NCBI RefSeq assembly: GCF_000826545.1
Contig: NZ_CDME01000015.1
Coordinates: 770,695-834,694 of the forward strand
Direction of reading: 5' to 3'
Length of the DNA stretch: 64,000 nucleotides
DNA from: Kibdelosporangium sp. MJ126-NF4
Lineage (GTDB): Bacteria > Actinomycetota > Actinomycetes > Mycobacteriales > Pseudonocardiaceae
In this document: piece after piece, positions 52,147-61,501 of the stretch
Position numbering within the stretch: position 1 is the first letter of the stretch
Layout: each line of letters starts with the position of its first letter
Made by a program: the position numbers and the translations under genes
Notes under the pieces: model-generated
Seen by the model: only the letters and a program-made list of their open reading frames with translations
What the model was told of the DNA's origin: nothing
Database searches by the model: none

Positions 52147-53115
52147 ATGCGCACTGGATCGCGAAGAATCGCTGCCCTTTCGGGCGGAATTGCCGTACTT
52201 TTGGTCGCCGCGCCGTTCGCGGAGGCGCAGACCGGCAGCAGCCAGCCGCCGCTGCCCAACCCGCGGATCACACTCAGCCCGTCCAGTGGGACAGCCGGTT
52301 CCGGCTTCACCATCGGCTGGACGGGGTTCTCCCGAGGCGACGGCAGATACCGTTGCAGGCAGATCATTTTCAGGTTCGACGAAACACAGGTGGCGAATCC
52401 GCCCGGCAGTGAGGCCGGTGTGCCCGCGTCGGGATCGGTCGCCGCCACGGTTCCGGCGAACGCGGCACTCGGCGGGCACAAGGTCACCGCCACGTGCAAC
52501 AGTTTGGAACTCTTTGCCGACGCGGTCTACACGGTGCGGACGCCACCGACGTCCAACCCGCCGACCACGACGCCCCCACCCGTGACCCCACCGGTCACTC
52601 CCCCAGTGACCGCACCACCAGGCAGGCCACCGGTCACACCGCCGTCGACCACTCGCCGCCCGCCGGTGACGACGTCCCGGCCACCGGTGCGCACCCAGGA
52701 AACGCCGGGATCCTCGACACCACCACCGATCCCGCCGACCGTGCTACCGCCACTGTCCACTGCGGATCCCAAGCCGCAGTCCGACGGCGACCTCGTGCTC
52801 GACCGGGTCACCATGGGCCCGGGTGACCAGCTGTCGGCCACCGGCAGGGGATGCACGCCCGGCTCACCGGTAACACTGATGTCAAAGGGTGAACGGGTCG
52901 GTGGCACGATCGCCGACGCGCAGGGCATGTTCACCGCGGCGGTCCGGTTCAACCGGATCGAGGCGGGCAGGCACTGGATCACCGCGGACTGCGGTGTCGT
53001 GCTCACCGCGGCGGTCGACCAGCTGCTGACCAGCTCTTCCGGCGGGCAGAGCAGTTCTTTGATCATCCTGGTGTTCTTCGTCCTCGCCGGTGTCAGCGTG
53101 CTCCGGTTCAGATAA
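52147..53115 (+). CDS. Cell-surface protein with proline/threonine-rich stalk
   Basis: 322 residues. A signal peptide (cleaved near AEAQ), a beta-sandwich domain with a Cys pair (residues 30-120), a long stalk rich in proline and threonine (TPPPVTPPVTPPVT and similar), a second small beta domain (LDRVTMGPGDQLSATGRGC), and a C-terminal membrane helix (SLIILVFFVLAGVSVL) with a short basic end. It is a surface-anchored protein of unknown function. ATG 52147 begins the signal peptide. A perfect terminator follows. Confidence 0.78.
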   Translation: MRTGSRRIAALSGGIAVLLVAAPFAEAQTGSSQPPLPNPRITLSPSSGTAGSGFTIGWTGFSRGDGRYRCRQIIFRFDETQVANPPGSEAGVPASGSVAATVPANAALGGHKVTATCNSLELFADAVYTVRTPPTSNPPTTTPPPVTPPVTPPVTAPPGRPPVTPPSTTRRPPVTTSRPPVRTQETPGSSTPPPIPPTVLPPLSTADPKPQSDGDLVLDRVTMGPGDQLSATGRGCTPGSPVTLMSKGERVGGTIADAQGMFTAAVRFNRIEAGRHWITADCGVVLTAAVDQLLTSSSGGQSSSLIILVFFVLAGVSVLRFR

Positions 53116-53141
53116 TCACCGATTCCCTGCAATCCGCCCGG

Positions 53142-53176
53142 CCGGGTGCACCGAAGAGTCTGGTGCACCCGGTTTT
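53142..53176 (+). terminator. Intrinsic terminator with T-run
   Basis: CCGGGTGCACC, a 9-nt loop and GGTGCACCCGG form an 11-bp stem followed by TTTT, between the surface-protein gene and the DUF4331 operon. Confidence 0.85.
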
Positions 53177-53202
53177 CCGTGCCGGTGCGGGGAGGAAGAA
53201 TC

Positions 53203-54762
53203 ATGATTGTCTTACGTGGGCGGCGAAAGCCGCTGACGATGGTGGTGGCACTGCTGGCCGGGATCGCGCTCGCCGGGATCGTCCCCGGTTCGGCCACTGC
53301 CTCGAGCCACCGGGAGGCGCCGCTCATCGCAGCCGATCCCACTGTCGACAACACCGACGTGTACGCGTTCGTCAGCCCCGACAACCCGGACACCGTCACA
53401 TTGGTGGCCAACTGGTTCGGTCTGCAGGAGCCGAACGGCGGACCGAACTTCTACCCGTGGGCCACCGACGCCAACTACGACATCAACATCGACAACGACG
53501 GCGACGCCAAGCCGGACCTGACCTACCGGTGGTCGTTCGAGAACGACGACCGGCGCGGGAAGAACACCTTCCTGTACAACAACGGCCCGGTCACGTCGCT
53601 GGACGACGTGAACCTGCTGTTCCGGCAGAACTACAAGCTCGAACTGATCGACGACAAGGGCAAGGAGAAGACCCTGGTCCGCAAGGGCAGGGTGGCACCG
53701 TCCACAGTGGGTCCGGCGTCGATGCCCGACTACCGCCCCCTGCGCGACCAGGCGATCGCCAAGCTGCCCGGCGGCGGGCAGACCTACGTCGGCGCGGCCG
53801 AGGACTCGTTCTTCCTCGACCTGCGCGTGTTCGACCTGGTCTACGGCGGGAACCTGAGCGAGGTCGGCCAGGACACCCTGCGCGGCTACAACGTCAACAC
53901 GATCGCCATCCAGGTCCCGAAGTCCCAGGTGTCGCTCAAGGGCGACGCGAAGCGCAACCCGGTGATCGGCGTGTGGAGCGACACCGAGCGGCGGACCATG
54001 CGGCTCTCGCCCGGCCAGGCGAAGGCGGAAGGGCCGTACGTGCAGGTTTCCCGGCTGGGCAACCCGTTGGTGAACGAAGTGGTCTCGTCGGCCGCGCTGA
54101 AGGACGCGTTCAACGGGCTCACCCCCGACCGGGACGGGACCGTGAAACCGTTGCTGGACAGAGTGACCAATCCCGAGGTGCCGAGGCTGCTCGAAGCGAT
54201 CTACAAGCTCAAGGCCCCGGCGACACCGCGCAACGACCTGGTGGAGATCTTCCTGACCGGCATCACCACCAAGGCGGGCGGGCCGATCAAGGCGGACCTG
54301 AACTCGCAGCTGAACAACGCCGACGTGAACCCGAAGCGGTTCGTACCGTCGGAGATGCTGCGGCTCAACACGTCGATCGCGCCGACCGGCAAGCCCAACC
54401 GGCTCGGTGTGCTCGGCGGCGACCTGCAGGGCTTCCCCAACGGTCGCAGGCTCGCCGACGACGTGGTCGACATCGAGCTGCAGGCGCTGGCGGGTGCCGC
54501 GCAGACCGGCAAGATCGTGCCGGAACTGGCCGCTGGTGACAAAGTGGACGCCAACGACAGGTGGTTCGAGTCGAAGTTCCCGTACGTGGCCCTGCCGGGC
54601 AACAACGCGGTCAACTCGAACACCCTGACGGCGGGAATCGCACCGACCGCGAACGTGCTCGGCGGGATGCCCGCCGGGCCGGTGCTCGGCGGCGCGGCCG
54701 GCGCGCTCGCGTTGGTGGGCGGCGGTTTCTGGATGCTGCGCAGGCGCAGGCAGCGGTCATGA
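53203..54762 (+). CDS. DUF4331 secreted protein
   Basis: 519 residues. A signal peptide (LTMVVALLAGIALAGIVPGS) leads to the DUF4331 hallmark SSHREAPLIAADPTVDNTDVYAFVSPD. The rest is a long beta-rich domain with many aspartates (YDINIDNDGDAKPDLTY, calcium-binding-like). A C-terminal membrane helix with an RRRRQ stop follows, so the protein is surface-anchored. ATG 53203 has GGAGG upstream. Its stop overlaps the TPR gene start (ATGA). Function unknown; the operon pairs it with a NicO-type metal transporter. Confidence 0.85.
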   Translation: MIVLRGRRKPLTMVVALLAGIALAGIVPGSATASSHREAPLIAADPTVDNTDVYAFVSPDNPDTVTLVANWFGLQEPNGGPNFYPWATDANYDINIDNDGDAKPDLTYRWSFENDDRRGKNTFLYNNGPVTSLDDVNLLFRQNYKLELIDDKGKEKTLVRKGRVAPSTVGPASMPDYRPLRDQAIAKLPGGGQTYVGAAEDSFFLDLRVFDLVYGGNLSEVGQDTLRGYNVNTIAIQVPKSQVSLKGDAKRNPVIGVWSDTERRTMRLSPGQAKAEGPYVQVSRLGNPLVNEVVSSAALKDAFNGLTPDRDGTVKPLLDRVTNPEVPRLLEAIYKLKAPATPRNDLVEIFLTGITTKAGGPIKADLNSQLNNADVNPKRFVPSEMLRLNTSIAPTGKPNRLGVLGGDLQGFPNGRRLADDVVDIELQALAGAAQTGKIVPELAAGDKVDANDRWFESKFPYVALPGNNAVNSNTLTAGIAPTANVLGGMPAGPVLGGAAGALALVGGGFWMLRRRRQRS

Positions 54763-55928
54763 GGACACTGGCAACAGTGATCGCGGCGGTGGCGTTGGCC
54801 GCCGCCGCGGTCTCCCTCACGCAGTCGGCCGAGCCTGGGCCCGGCGTCGCCGCCGAACCGATCAGCCGGGTGAACCGGCTGCGGCAGGACGTGGACTCGT
54901 TGCAGACCAGGCTGAGCCGGGTACCCGGCGACGCGCCGGGCTGGGCGCGGCTGGGCAGCTCCTATGTGGAACTGGCCCGCACGACCGCGGATCCGGCGTA
55001 CTACGCCAAAGCACAGGGCGCACTGGACCGTTCGCTGAAACTGGTCCCGGACGGCAACGGCGAGGCAATGATCGGCATGGGCGCACTGGCCAACGCCCGC
55101 CACGACTTCACTGCCGCCAAGCAGTGGGGCACGCGCGCACAGGCAGCCATGCCGGACACCGCCGAGGTGTACGGGGTTCTCACGGACGCGCTGACGCAAC
55201 TGGGCGAGGACGAGGCAGCGATGGACGCGGCCCAGCGGATGCTGGACCTGAAGCCGAACATCGCGGCCTTCACCCGCGCGGCATACCACTTCGAGCTGCA
55301 CGGTCAGGAAACCGAGGCACACGAGGCGATGCGGCGCGGACTGGAGTCGGCGACGTCGGCCGACGAGATCGCGTTCTGCCAGTTCCAGCTCGGCGAACTG
55401 GCCTGGAACGCGGGCAAGGCCGACCAGGCCGCGGCGTACTACGAGCAGGGACTGGACACCAGCCCGAAGGATCCGGCGCTGGTGCACGGCCGCGCCAAGA
55501 TCGCCGCCGCTCGCGGCCGTACCGACAAGGCCATTGCCGGGTATCGGGATCTGGTCGTCCGTGCGCCGCAGTACATTCCGGACTACGCGCGGCTGCTGTC
55601 GGCGTCGGGCCGCGGCGCCGAGGCCACTCGGCAGTACGACATCCTGGCCCAACAGCAGAAGCTGCTGGAGGCACAGGGCGCGAGCGACGACCTGACCGCG
55701 TCGACCGTCGCGGCCGACCGCGGTGACCGTGCTGAGGCACTGCGCCTGGCCGAGGCGGAATGGGCGAAACGGCAGAGCGTGTTCGTGGCCGACGCAATGG
55801 CGTGGGCGTTGCATCTCAATGGGCGCAGCAAGGAGGCCCTCACGTACTCGGACAAGGCTGTCGCGCACGGCTGGCGCAACGCCACTGTTCTCGCACACCG
55901 CGATGCCATTCTCGGAGCGTTGCGATGA
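54759..55928 (+). CDS. TPR-repeat protein, secreted or membrane-anchored
   Basis: 389 residues. An N-terminal hydrophobic signal (TLATVIAAVALAAAAVSL) is followed by about eight TPR-like helix pairs, such as APGWARLGSSYVELARTT and FCQFQLGELAWNAGKADQAA. It likely acts as an extracytoplasmic scaffold. It is coupled at both ends by ATGA overlaps to the DUF4331 and NicO genes, so all three are probably needed together. Confidence 0.82.
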   Translation: MRTLATVIAAVALAAAAVSLTQSAEPGPGVAAEPISRVNRLRQDVDSLQTRLSRVPGDAPGWARLGSSYVELARTTADPAYYAKAQGALDRSLKLVPDGNGEAMIGMGALANARHDFTAAKQWGTRAQAAMPDTAEVYGVLTDALTQLGEDEAAMDAAQRMLDLKPNIAAFTRAAYHFELHGQETEAHEAMRRGLESATSADEIAFCQFQLGELAWNAGKADQAAAYYEQGLDTSPKDPALVHGRAKIAAARGRTDKAIAGYRDLVVRAPQYIPDYARLLSASGRGAEATRQYDILAQQQKLLEAQGASDDLTASTVAADRGDRAEALRLAEAEWAKRQSVFVADAMAWALHLNGRSKEALTYSDKAVAHGWRNATVLAHRDAILGALR

Positions 55929-57247
55929 TCAGACGCCTGCTCATTGTCCTGACCGGACTGATACTGCTGTGGCCGTCCGGCACGGCCTCGGCGCATCCGT
56001 TGGGAAACTTCAGCGTCAACCACTACCACGGCCTGCACCTGCACACCGACCGGATCGACGTGAGGTCTGTTGTGGACTTCGCCGAGATCCCGACTCTGCA
56101 GGAGACCATCACCGACGCGGATGGCCAGTGCCGCGATCTCGCCGGTTCGATACGCACCACAGTGGACTCCCGACAGGTTGTGCTGTCGGTGCGTGACGCG
56201 CGGATCGAGTCCGGGCGAGGACAGGCCGACCTGGCGACGACCCGGCTGACGTGTGACCTGACCGCCGCGGTCCGGATCGACGGTCCGGTGCGGGTCTCGT
56301 TCAGCGATTCCTATCGTGCCGACCGGGTCGGCTGGCACGAGATCACCGCGGTGGGCACCGGTGTCCGGCTGGATTCGCCGGTCCCAGCCGCCAGTGTCAG
56401 CGACGAACTGCGTGGCTACCCGGAGGATCTGCTGTCGTCGCCGTTGGACGTGCGGAGTGTGGAGCTCACGGCGGAGCCGGGCGCGGGGTCGGCTCCGGTT
56501 GGGCCGGGCAACGCCCCGGTGGCCGAGACCGGGATCGCCGCAGCGTTCAACGACATCGTCGGCACGGTGGATCTCACGCTGTGGCTGGGTCTGCTCGCGG
56601 TGTTGCTCGCCTTGGTGCTCGGCGCGTCCCACGCGGTGCTACCCGGGCACGGCAAGACGGTCATCGCCGCGTACCTGGTGGGCCGCAAGGGAACGCCCAG
56701 GGACGCTCTCTTGGTTGGCGCGACCGTGACGTTGACGCATACGGCGGGAGTGCTGGTCCTGGGTTTGCTGATTAGCGTCTCCAGCGCGCTGGCCGGGGAG
56801 GCAGTGCTGCGGTGGCTCGGTGTGGCCAGCGGCCTGCTGATCACCGGCGTGGGCGCGGTCCTCGTCCGGTCCGCGCTGCGCAACCACACTGGCCACGGGC
56901 ATGGACACGGACACGGCCATGGGCATGGGCATGGGCGAGTCGGCAGGGCGGGGCTGGTAGGGATGGGCATCGCGGGTGGGCTGGTGCCCAGTCCGTCCGC
57001 GCTGGTCGTGCTGCTGGGGGCGATCGCACTCGGCCGGACGTGGTTCGGGGTGCTGCTCGTGCTGGCCTACGGCCTCGGCATGGCCGGGACGCTGACCGCG
57101 GCCGGGCTGCTGATGGTGAAGCTGCGCGACCGGATGGACCGGATGACCACCCGGACACAGCGGTACACCCGGTTTGTTCCCGTGCTGACCGCGACGATGG
57201 TGCTGCTGGTCGGCAGCGGTCTGACGGTCCGCGCTCTCGCCGGTTAG
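55925..57247 (+). CDS. NicO/RcnA-family nickel/cobalt transporter with N-terminal extracellular domain
   Basis: 440 residues. A signal peptide ending SAHPLGNFSVNHYHGL is followed by a beta-rich outside domain of about 190 residues. The membrane domain has the NicO signature GASHAVLPGHGKTVIAAYLVG, further helices, and a cytoplasmic histidine loop made of repeated Gly-His (about 16 residues, coded by 56890-56938). RcnA-like proteins export Ni2+/Co2+; others import. The mature N-terminus (His-Pro-x-Gly-Asn) is typical of the fused family. Last gene of the DUF4331-TPR-NicO operon. Confidence 0.85.
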   Translation: MIRRLLIVLTGLILLWPSGTASAHPLGNFSVNHYHGLHLHTDRIDVRSVVDFAEIPTLQETITDADGQCRDLAGSIRTTVDSRQVVLSVRDARIESGRGQADLATTRLTCDLTAAVRIDGPVRVSFSDSYRADRVGWHEITAVGTGVRLDSPVPAASVSDELRGYPEDLLSSPLDVRSVELTAEPGAGSAPVGPGNAPVAETGIAAAFNDIVGTVDLTLWLGLLAVLLALVLGASHAVLPGHGKTVIAAYLVGRKGTPRDALLVGATVTLTHTAGVLVLGLLISVSSALAGEAVLRWLGVASGLLITGVGAVLVRSALRNHTGHGHGHGHGHGHGHGRVGRAGLVGMGIAGGLVPSPSALVVLLGAIALGRTWFGVLLVLAYGLGMAGTLTAAGLLMVKLRDRMDRMTTRTQRYTRFVPVLTATMVLLVGSGLTVRALAG

Positions 57248-57255
57248 GCCGCCCC

Positions 57256-57423
57256 TCAGGCCTTGTCCTCGTCCTTGTCCTGCTCGTCGGCCTCGGCGAT
57301 CGCGGCACTGGCCAACGCGACGCACCCGTCGCAGATGGTCACGCCGGGGCCTGCGACCAGTTTGGCCACCTCGTCCTGCGACTTGCCGCAGAAACTGCAC
57401 GCGAGCTTTGTCTTGGTGCTCAT
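57256..57423 (-). CDS. ClpX-type zinc-finger mini-protein, 55 residues
   Basis: The minus strand encodes [19 protein letters not shown], then [15 protein letters not shown], then an acidic tail ([11 protein letters not shown]). Cys9, Cys12, Cys31 and Cys34 form the four-cysteine zinc site of the ClpX N-terminal (ZBD) domain, but there is no ATPase. The zinc domain of ClpX binds adaptors and substrates, so a free copy could modulate ClpXP or act as an adaptor; this is inference. ATG 57423 lies 28 bp from the divergent amidohydrolase start. Confidence 0.85.
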   Translation of the reverse strand: MSTKTKLACSFCGKSQDEVAKLVAGPGVTICDGCVALASAAIAEADEQDKDEDKA

Positions 57424-57450
57424 GCAGCCAGGCTAATACCCTACGAGCCC

Positions 57451-58503
57451 ATGCGTGAACTCCCGCTCACCCACTACCGGCCGGTGCCGATGGTGCGGAC
57501 CACGGAGCACGAGGTCCCCAGCGCCAGGTTCCCCACCATCGACTCGCACGTCCACATCGGACGCTGGCTGTCCGACGACGGCGACTGGCTCGCGCCCGAC
57601 GTCGGCCGCCTGCTCGAGTTGATGGCGTCGTGCAACGTCCGCGCGCTGGTGAACCTGGACGGCCGGTGGGGTGACGAGCTGGCGGCCAATCTGGACCGCT
57701 ACGACAACGCGCACCCCGGCAGGTTCGCCACTTTCTGCCACGTCGACTGGGCGCAGGCGCAGGCCGGTCCCGGCTTCGGCGACAGGCTGGCGGCGAGCCT
57801 GGAGCAGTCGGTCGGCCGTGGTGCCGTGGGGCTGAAGGTGTGGAAGGACCTCGGCCTGCACGTGCGCGACCACGACCAGCAGCTGATCCTGCCGGACGAC
57901 CCGCGGCTCGACCCGATCTGGCAGACCGCGGCCGCGCTGTCGGTCCCGGTGGCGATCCACACCGCCGACCCGGTCGCCTTCTTCGAACCGGCCGACGAGC
58001 GCAACGAGCGGCTGGAGCAGTTGCTGGCCCATCCGGACTGGTCCTTCGCCGACGCGCGCTTCCCCCGGTTCGAGCGGCTGATCGAGGCACTGGAAACCCT
58101 CGTGGCCCGGCATCCGGGGACCACGTTCATCGGCGTCCACTTCGGCTGTTACCCGGAGAACGTGGCGTGGGTGCGGACCATGCTGGAGACGTACCCGAAC
58201 TTCCACGTCGACATCGCCGCGCGGGTCGCCGAGCTCGGCCGGGTCCCCCGCGCGACCCGCGAACTGATCCTGCGGCACAGCGACCGGGTGCTGTTCGGCA
58301 CCGACCAGTTCCCGATGACCGCGGCGGAGTACGCCATCCACTTCCGCTGGCTGGAGACGGCCGACGAGAGTTTCCCGCACTCGGACGAGGACCCGCCGCT
58401 GATGGGGCGCTGGCTCATCAGCGGCCTTGACCTGCCGGATCCCGTGCTGCGCAAGGTGTACCACGACAACGCGGCACGCCTGGTGCCGCGCCTCGACAGT
58501 TAG
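57451..58503 (+). CDS. Amidohydrolase family protein (amidohydrolase_2)
   Basis: 350 residues of the TIM-barrel metal hydrolase group. The first metal motif is FPTIDSHVHIGRW. Further barrel strands carry GLKVWKDLGLHV (with a Lys), VPVAIHTADPVAF, TTFIGVHFGCYPENVAWV and the end VLFGTDQFPMT with the conserved Asp. This family includes decarboxylases and lactone hydrolases acting on aromatic or dicarboxylic acids. No operon partner. ATG 57451 starts in the 27-bp gap to the zinc-finger gene. Confidence 0.85.
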   Translation: MRELPLTHYRPVPMVRTTEHEVPSARFPTIDSHVHIGRWLSDDGDWLAPDVGRLLELMASCNVRALVNLDGRWGDELAANLDRYDNAHPGRFATFCHVDWAQAQAGPGFGDRLAASLEQSVGRGAVGLKVWKDLGLHVRDHDQQLILPDDPRLDPIWQTAAALSVPVAIHTADPVAFFEPADERNERLEQLLAHPDWSFADARFPRFERLIEALETLVARHPGTTFIGVHFGCYPENVAWVRTMLETYPNFHVDIAARVAELGRVPRATRELILRHSDRVLFGTDQFPMTAAEYAIHFRWLETADESFPHSDEDPPLMGRWLISGLDLPDPVLRKVYHDNAARLVPRLDS

Positions 58504-58964
58504 GGCTTGTCGCCGCCCCAGCGGGCGATGTCCGCTTCGGTGACGTCCACCGGACCGTCGACGGGCTCGGTGATCCTGATGTGGTTGCCGAACGGGTCGC
58601 GCAGCGCGCAGTCGACACCGTACGGCTGCTTCGTCGGCTTCTCGGTGAACTCGACGCCCTTGGCGCTGAGCTCGTCGTAGGTCTTCTGGCAGTCGTCGGT
58701 GGTGAGGATCGCGGCCACGCCCATCGCGCCCTTGGTCACCAGGTCGCGCAGCTGCGCTGCGGTCTCCTCGCTCCGCGACGGCGGACCGGGCACCTCCAGC
58801 AGGATCTCCCGGCCCGGGTCGGACGGCAGCTCGATCGTGAGCCAGCGCATGAACCCCATGTCGACGTCGGATCCCACCTTGAACCCGAGTTTGCCCACGT
58901 AGAAGTCGAGCGCCTCGTCCTGGTCGAGCACGTACACGGAGTGGATCTTGATCTGTGTGAACAT
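58500..58964 (-). CDS. Glyoxalase/VOC family protein
   Basis: 154 residues with two beta-alpha-beta-beta-beta units: IHSVYVLDQDEALDFYVGKLGFKV, then GVAAILTTDDCQKTYDELSAKGVEF, then YGVDCALRDPFGNHIRITEP. VOC enzymes bind a divalent metal and act in detoxification or ring cleavage. It lies 35 bp after the AraC regulator in the same direction, a common pair. ATG 58964 is the family start. Confidence 0.87.
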   Translation of the reverse strand: MFTQIKIHSVYVLDQDEALDFYVGKLGFKVGSDVDMGFMRWLTIELPSDPGREILLEVPGPPSRSEETAAQLRDLVTKGAMGVAAILTTDDCQKTYDELSAKGVEFTEKPTKQPYGVDCALRDPFGNHIRITEPVDGPVDVTEADIARWGGDKP

Positions 58965-58999
58965 GCCGCGAAGACTACGGCGAGACCGGCCGGGGCCGC

Positions 59000-59410
59000 T
59001 TATCCGAAACCACTCGGTCTCGTCCACGCCCTGACGAAGCAGGCCGGGGCGTCGAGCGGCGGGGAACTCGCCCGGTACTCGGTCGGCGACCGGCCGACGA
59101 TCGCCCGGAACGTCCGGCTGAACGTGCCGAGGCTCTCGAACCCGATCTGTTCGGCCACCTCCGTGACCGTCGCCGGTGTGGTGCGCAGCAGCGCCATGGC
59201 TCGTTCGATCCGGCGGCGCTGCAGGTAGCGGTGTGGCGTCTCGCCGAAGGTTGCCCGGAACGAGCGGGCGAAGTGAGTCGGGGACATCAGGGCGATCCGC
59301 GCGAGCGCGGGCACGTCCAACGGGCTGGCGAAGTCGCGGTCCATCGCGTCCCTGGCGCGCAGCAGCCGCCGGTTCTGCTCCTCCCCCGGGCTGAGATAAC
59401 CAGATGCCAC
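59000..59410 (-). CDS. AraC family transcriptional regulator (DNA-binding domain only)
   Basis: 136 residues made essentially of one AraC double helix-turn-helix: DVPALARIALMSPTHFARSF, then FGETPHRYLQRRRIERAMALL, then VTEVAEQIGFESLGTFSRTF and VGRSPTEYR. There is no effector domain. It is followed by the VOC gene, which it probably controls. Confidence 0.87.
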   Translation of the reverse strand: MASGYLSPGEEQNRRLLRARDAMDRDFASPLDVPALARIALMSPTHFARSFRATFGETPHRYLQRRRIERAMALLRTTPATVTEVAEQIGFESLGTFSRTFRAIVGRSPTEYRASSPPLDAPACFVRAWTRPSGFG

Positions 59411-59436
59411 GCGCTCATGGTAGTTAACCTGGCCCG

Positions 59437-60534
59437 ATGGACATCCTGGAGCCCGCGACCGACCTGCTCGCCATCCCGTCGACCGCGGACCGCCCCGTGG
59501 AGTTGCGGCGGGCGCTGGACTTCGTGCTCGACTTCGTAGGGCCGGGGTTCACAGTGGAACGCTTCGAGTCGGGCGGCAAACCCAGTGCGCTGCTGTACAG
59601 CGCCGAACTGTTCGGGGGCGAGCGGCGGCACCGGTTCCCGGTGATCCTCAACGGCCACCTCGACGTGGTGCCCGGCCGGGCGGACCAGTTCGTGCCCCGG
59701 CTGGACGGCGACCGGCTGTACGCGCGCGGCGCACAGGACATGAAGATCGCGGCACTGGTGGAGGCATTGGTCTTCCGTGAGCTCGGCGGACGGCTGCCGA
59801 TCGCGCTGCAACTGGTCACCGACGAGGAGGTGGGCGGCCGGGACGGCACCAAGTACCAGCTCGACCAGGGCGTGACCGGGGACTTCGTGATCATCGGCGA
59901 GCAGAGCGGACTGCGCCTGGTGACCGACTCGAAGGGCATCATCGGCGCCAACCTGCGGGCAGGCGGCAGCACCGGGCACAGCGCGTACCCGTGGATCGGG
60001 GACAACGCGCTGCTCAAGCTGATGCGCAGCGTGCAGAACCTCCTCGATCGGTACCCGGTGCCGGAGGAGGAGGCGTGGCGCACGACGGTGAACGTGGCAC
60101 GGATCGAGACGGCGAACACGGCCCGCAACCAGATTCCCGCGCAGGCCGAGGCGTGGCTGGACATCCGCTTCCCACCGCGCGACACCGACCTCGACGGCCG
60201 GACCGAGGCGGAGATCACCGAGTACCTGCAGGGCTTCTGCGTCCCGGGGGTGAGCGCCGAGGTGATCTACGCCGACCCGCCGCACAAGGCCGACCGCGAC
60301 CGGCCCGAGGTCGTCGCGCTCCAGCAGGCCGCCCGCGACCAGGGCTACAGCGGGGACTTCCTGAGCAAGCACGGTGCTGCGGACGGCCGGTTCTACTACC
60401 AGCGCGGGATCGACGCGGTGATCTTCGGGATCGGCGGGGACGGGCTGCATGGCCCGCAGGAGTACGCCGACGTCACCACGATCGAGCCCTTCTACCGGGC
60501 GTTGACGGAGTTCCTCCTGTCACGACCGTACTGA
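59437..60534 (+). CDS. M20 family metallopeptidase (ArgE/DapE-like)
   Basis: 365 residues. Metal-site motifs are FPVILNGHLDVVP, ARGAQDMKIAALVEAL and QLVTDEEVGGRDG, with a dimerisation domain (STGHSAYPWIGDNALLKLM) inserted and a final histidine region near the end. Enzymes of this family remove acyl groups from amino acids or cleave dipeptides. It starts at ATG 59437, divergent from the AraC gene, and is followed 28 bp later by the MidA gene. Confidence 0.88.
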   Translation: MDILEPATDLLAIPSTADRPVELRRALDFVLDFVGPGFTVERFESGGKPSALLYSAELFGGERRHRFPVILNGHLDVVPGRADQFVPRLDGDRLYARGAQDMKIAALVEALVFRELGGRLPIALQLVTDEEVGGRDGTKYQLDQGVTGDFVIIGEQSGLRLVTDSKGIIGANLRAGGSTGHSAYPWIGDNALLKLMRSVQNLLDRYPVPEEEAWRTTVNVARIETANTARNQIPAQAEAWLDIRFPPRDTDLDGRTEAEITEYLQGFCVPGVSAEVIYADPPHKADRDRPEVVALQQAARDQGYSGDFLSKHGAADGRFYYQRGIDAVIFGIGGDGLHGPQEYADVTTIEPFYRALTEFLLSRPY

Positions 60535-60562
60535 CTGGATCATTCGGACTAGGCTCTCCGCC

Positions 60563-61501
60563 ATGTGGATGTCGTGGCGTACGGCGGCCGAGAAGGCGCT
60601 GTACGCCACGAGCGGCTTCTATCGCCGTGCTGGCCAGCCCGCGCGGCACTTCCGCACGTCAGTCCATGTCTCGCCGTCGTTCGGCGCCGCGATCCACCGG
60701 CTGATGCCGGACGCGCCGCAGATCGTGGACGTCGGCGCGGGCGACGGCGCGCTCCTGGCCCAGCTCGACACCGACGCCCAGCTGACCGCCGTGGAGAAGG
60801 CGCCCGCACCGGCAGACCTGCCCGCGCGGATCAGCTGGACGGCCGAACTGCCCGAACGCGTCGACGGACTGGTCATCGCCAACGAGTGGCTCGACAACAT
60901 CCCGGTGGACGTGGTCGAGCTGGCCACCGACGGGCCCCGGCTGGTCATGGTGTCGCCGGACGGCACCGAACGGCTCGGTGACCAGCCCGAACCGGCTGAC
61001 CTGGCCTGGCTGGAGCGCTGGTGGCCGCTCACCGAGGTCGGCCAGCGCGCCGAGATCGGCCGTCCCCGGGACGACGCGTGGGCCGACCTGACCAAGCGGG
61101 TGCGCCGCGGAGTTGTGGTGGCCGCCGACTACGGGCACACCGTCGACACACGGCCGTTTCACGGATCCCTTACCGGTTACCAGAACGGTCGTCAGGTATC
61201 CCCGGTGCCGGACGGTTCGTGTGACATCACCGCGCACGTCGCGCTGGACTCGTGTGCCGCGAGCGTGCCGGGGACCGTGCTGACCACGCAGCGGGACGCC
61301 TTGCGGGCGTTGGGAATGCTGGGCGGACGACCGCCGGTCGAGCTCGCCCGCACGGATCCGCCGAGGTATCTGCGCGAGCTGCGGCTGACGGGCGAGGAAG
61401 GCGAGTTAATCAGCCGGGACGGGCTCGGCTCGTTCGGCTGGCTGGTGTACTCGATCGACACCTGTCTCCCGGAGGCTTTCAGTGCGAGGATCGCGGTATG
61501 A
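60563..61501 (+). CDS. MidA/NDUFAF7-type SAM-dependent methyltransferase
   Basis: 312 residues. The SAM motif is [15 protein letters not shown], and the family signature [18 protein letters not shown] is clear (equivalent to NE-LD-P-). In eukaryotes NDUFAF7 methylates an arginine of the 49-kDa subunit of complex I. Here the gene overlaps the start of a nuoD-like gene by 4 bp, so the presumed substrate is encoded next. ATG 60563 is the start; the product is slightly shorter than typical bacterial MidA. Confidence 0.82.
   Translation: MWMSWRTAAEKALYATSGFYRRAGQPARHFRTSVHVSPSFGAAIHRLMPDAPQIVDVGAGDGALLAQLDTDAQLTAVEKAPAPADLPARISWTAELPERVDGLVIANEWLDNIPVDVVELATDGPRLVMVSPDGTERLGDQPEPADLAWLERWWPLTEVGQRAEIGRPRDDAWADLTKRVRRGVVVAADYGHTVDTRPFHGSLTGYQNGRQVSPVPDGSCDITAHVALDSCAASVPGTVLTTQRDALRALGMLGGRPPVELARTDPPRYLRELRLTGEEGELISRDGLGSFGWLVYSIDTCLPEAFSARIAV

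Noticed and set aside
56884..56940. Short tandem repeat as an independent genetic element
   Set aside because: It encodes the Gly-His metal-binding loop of the NicO transporter.
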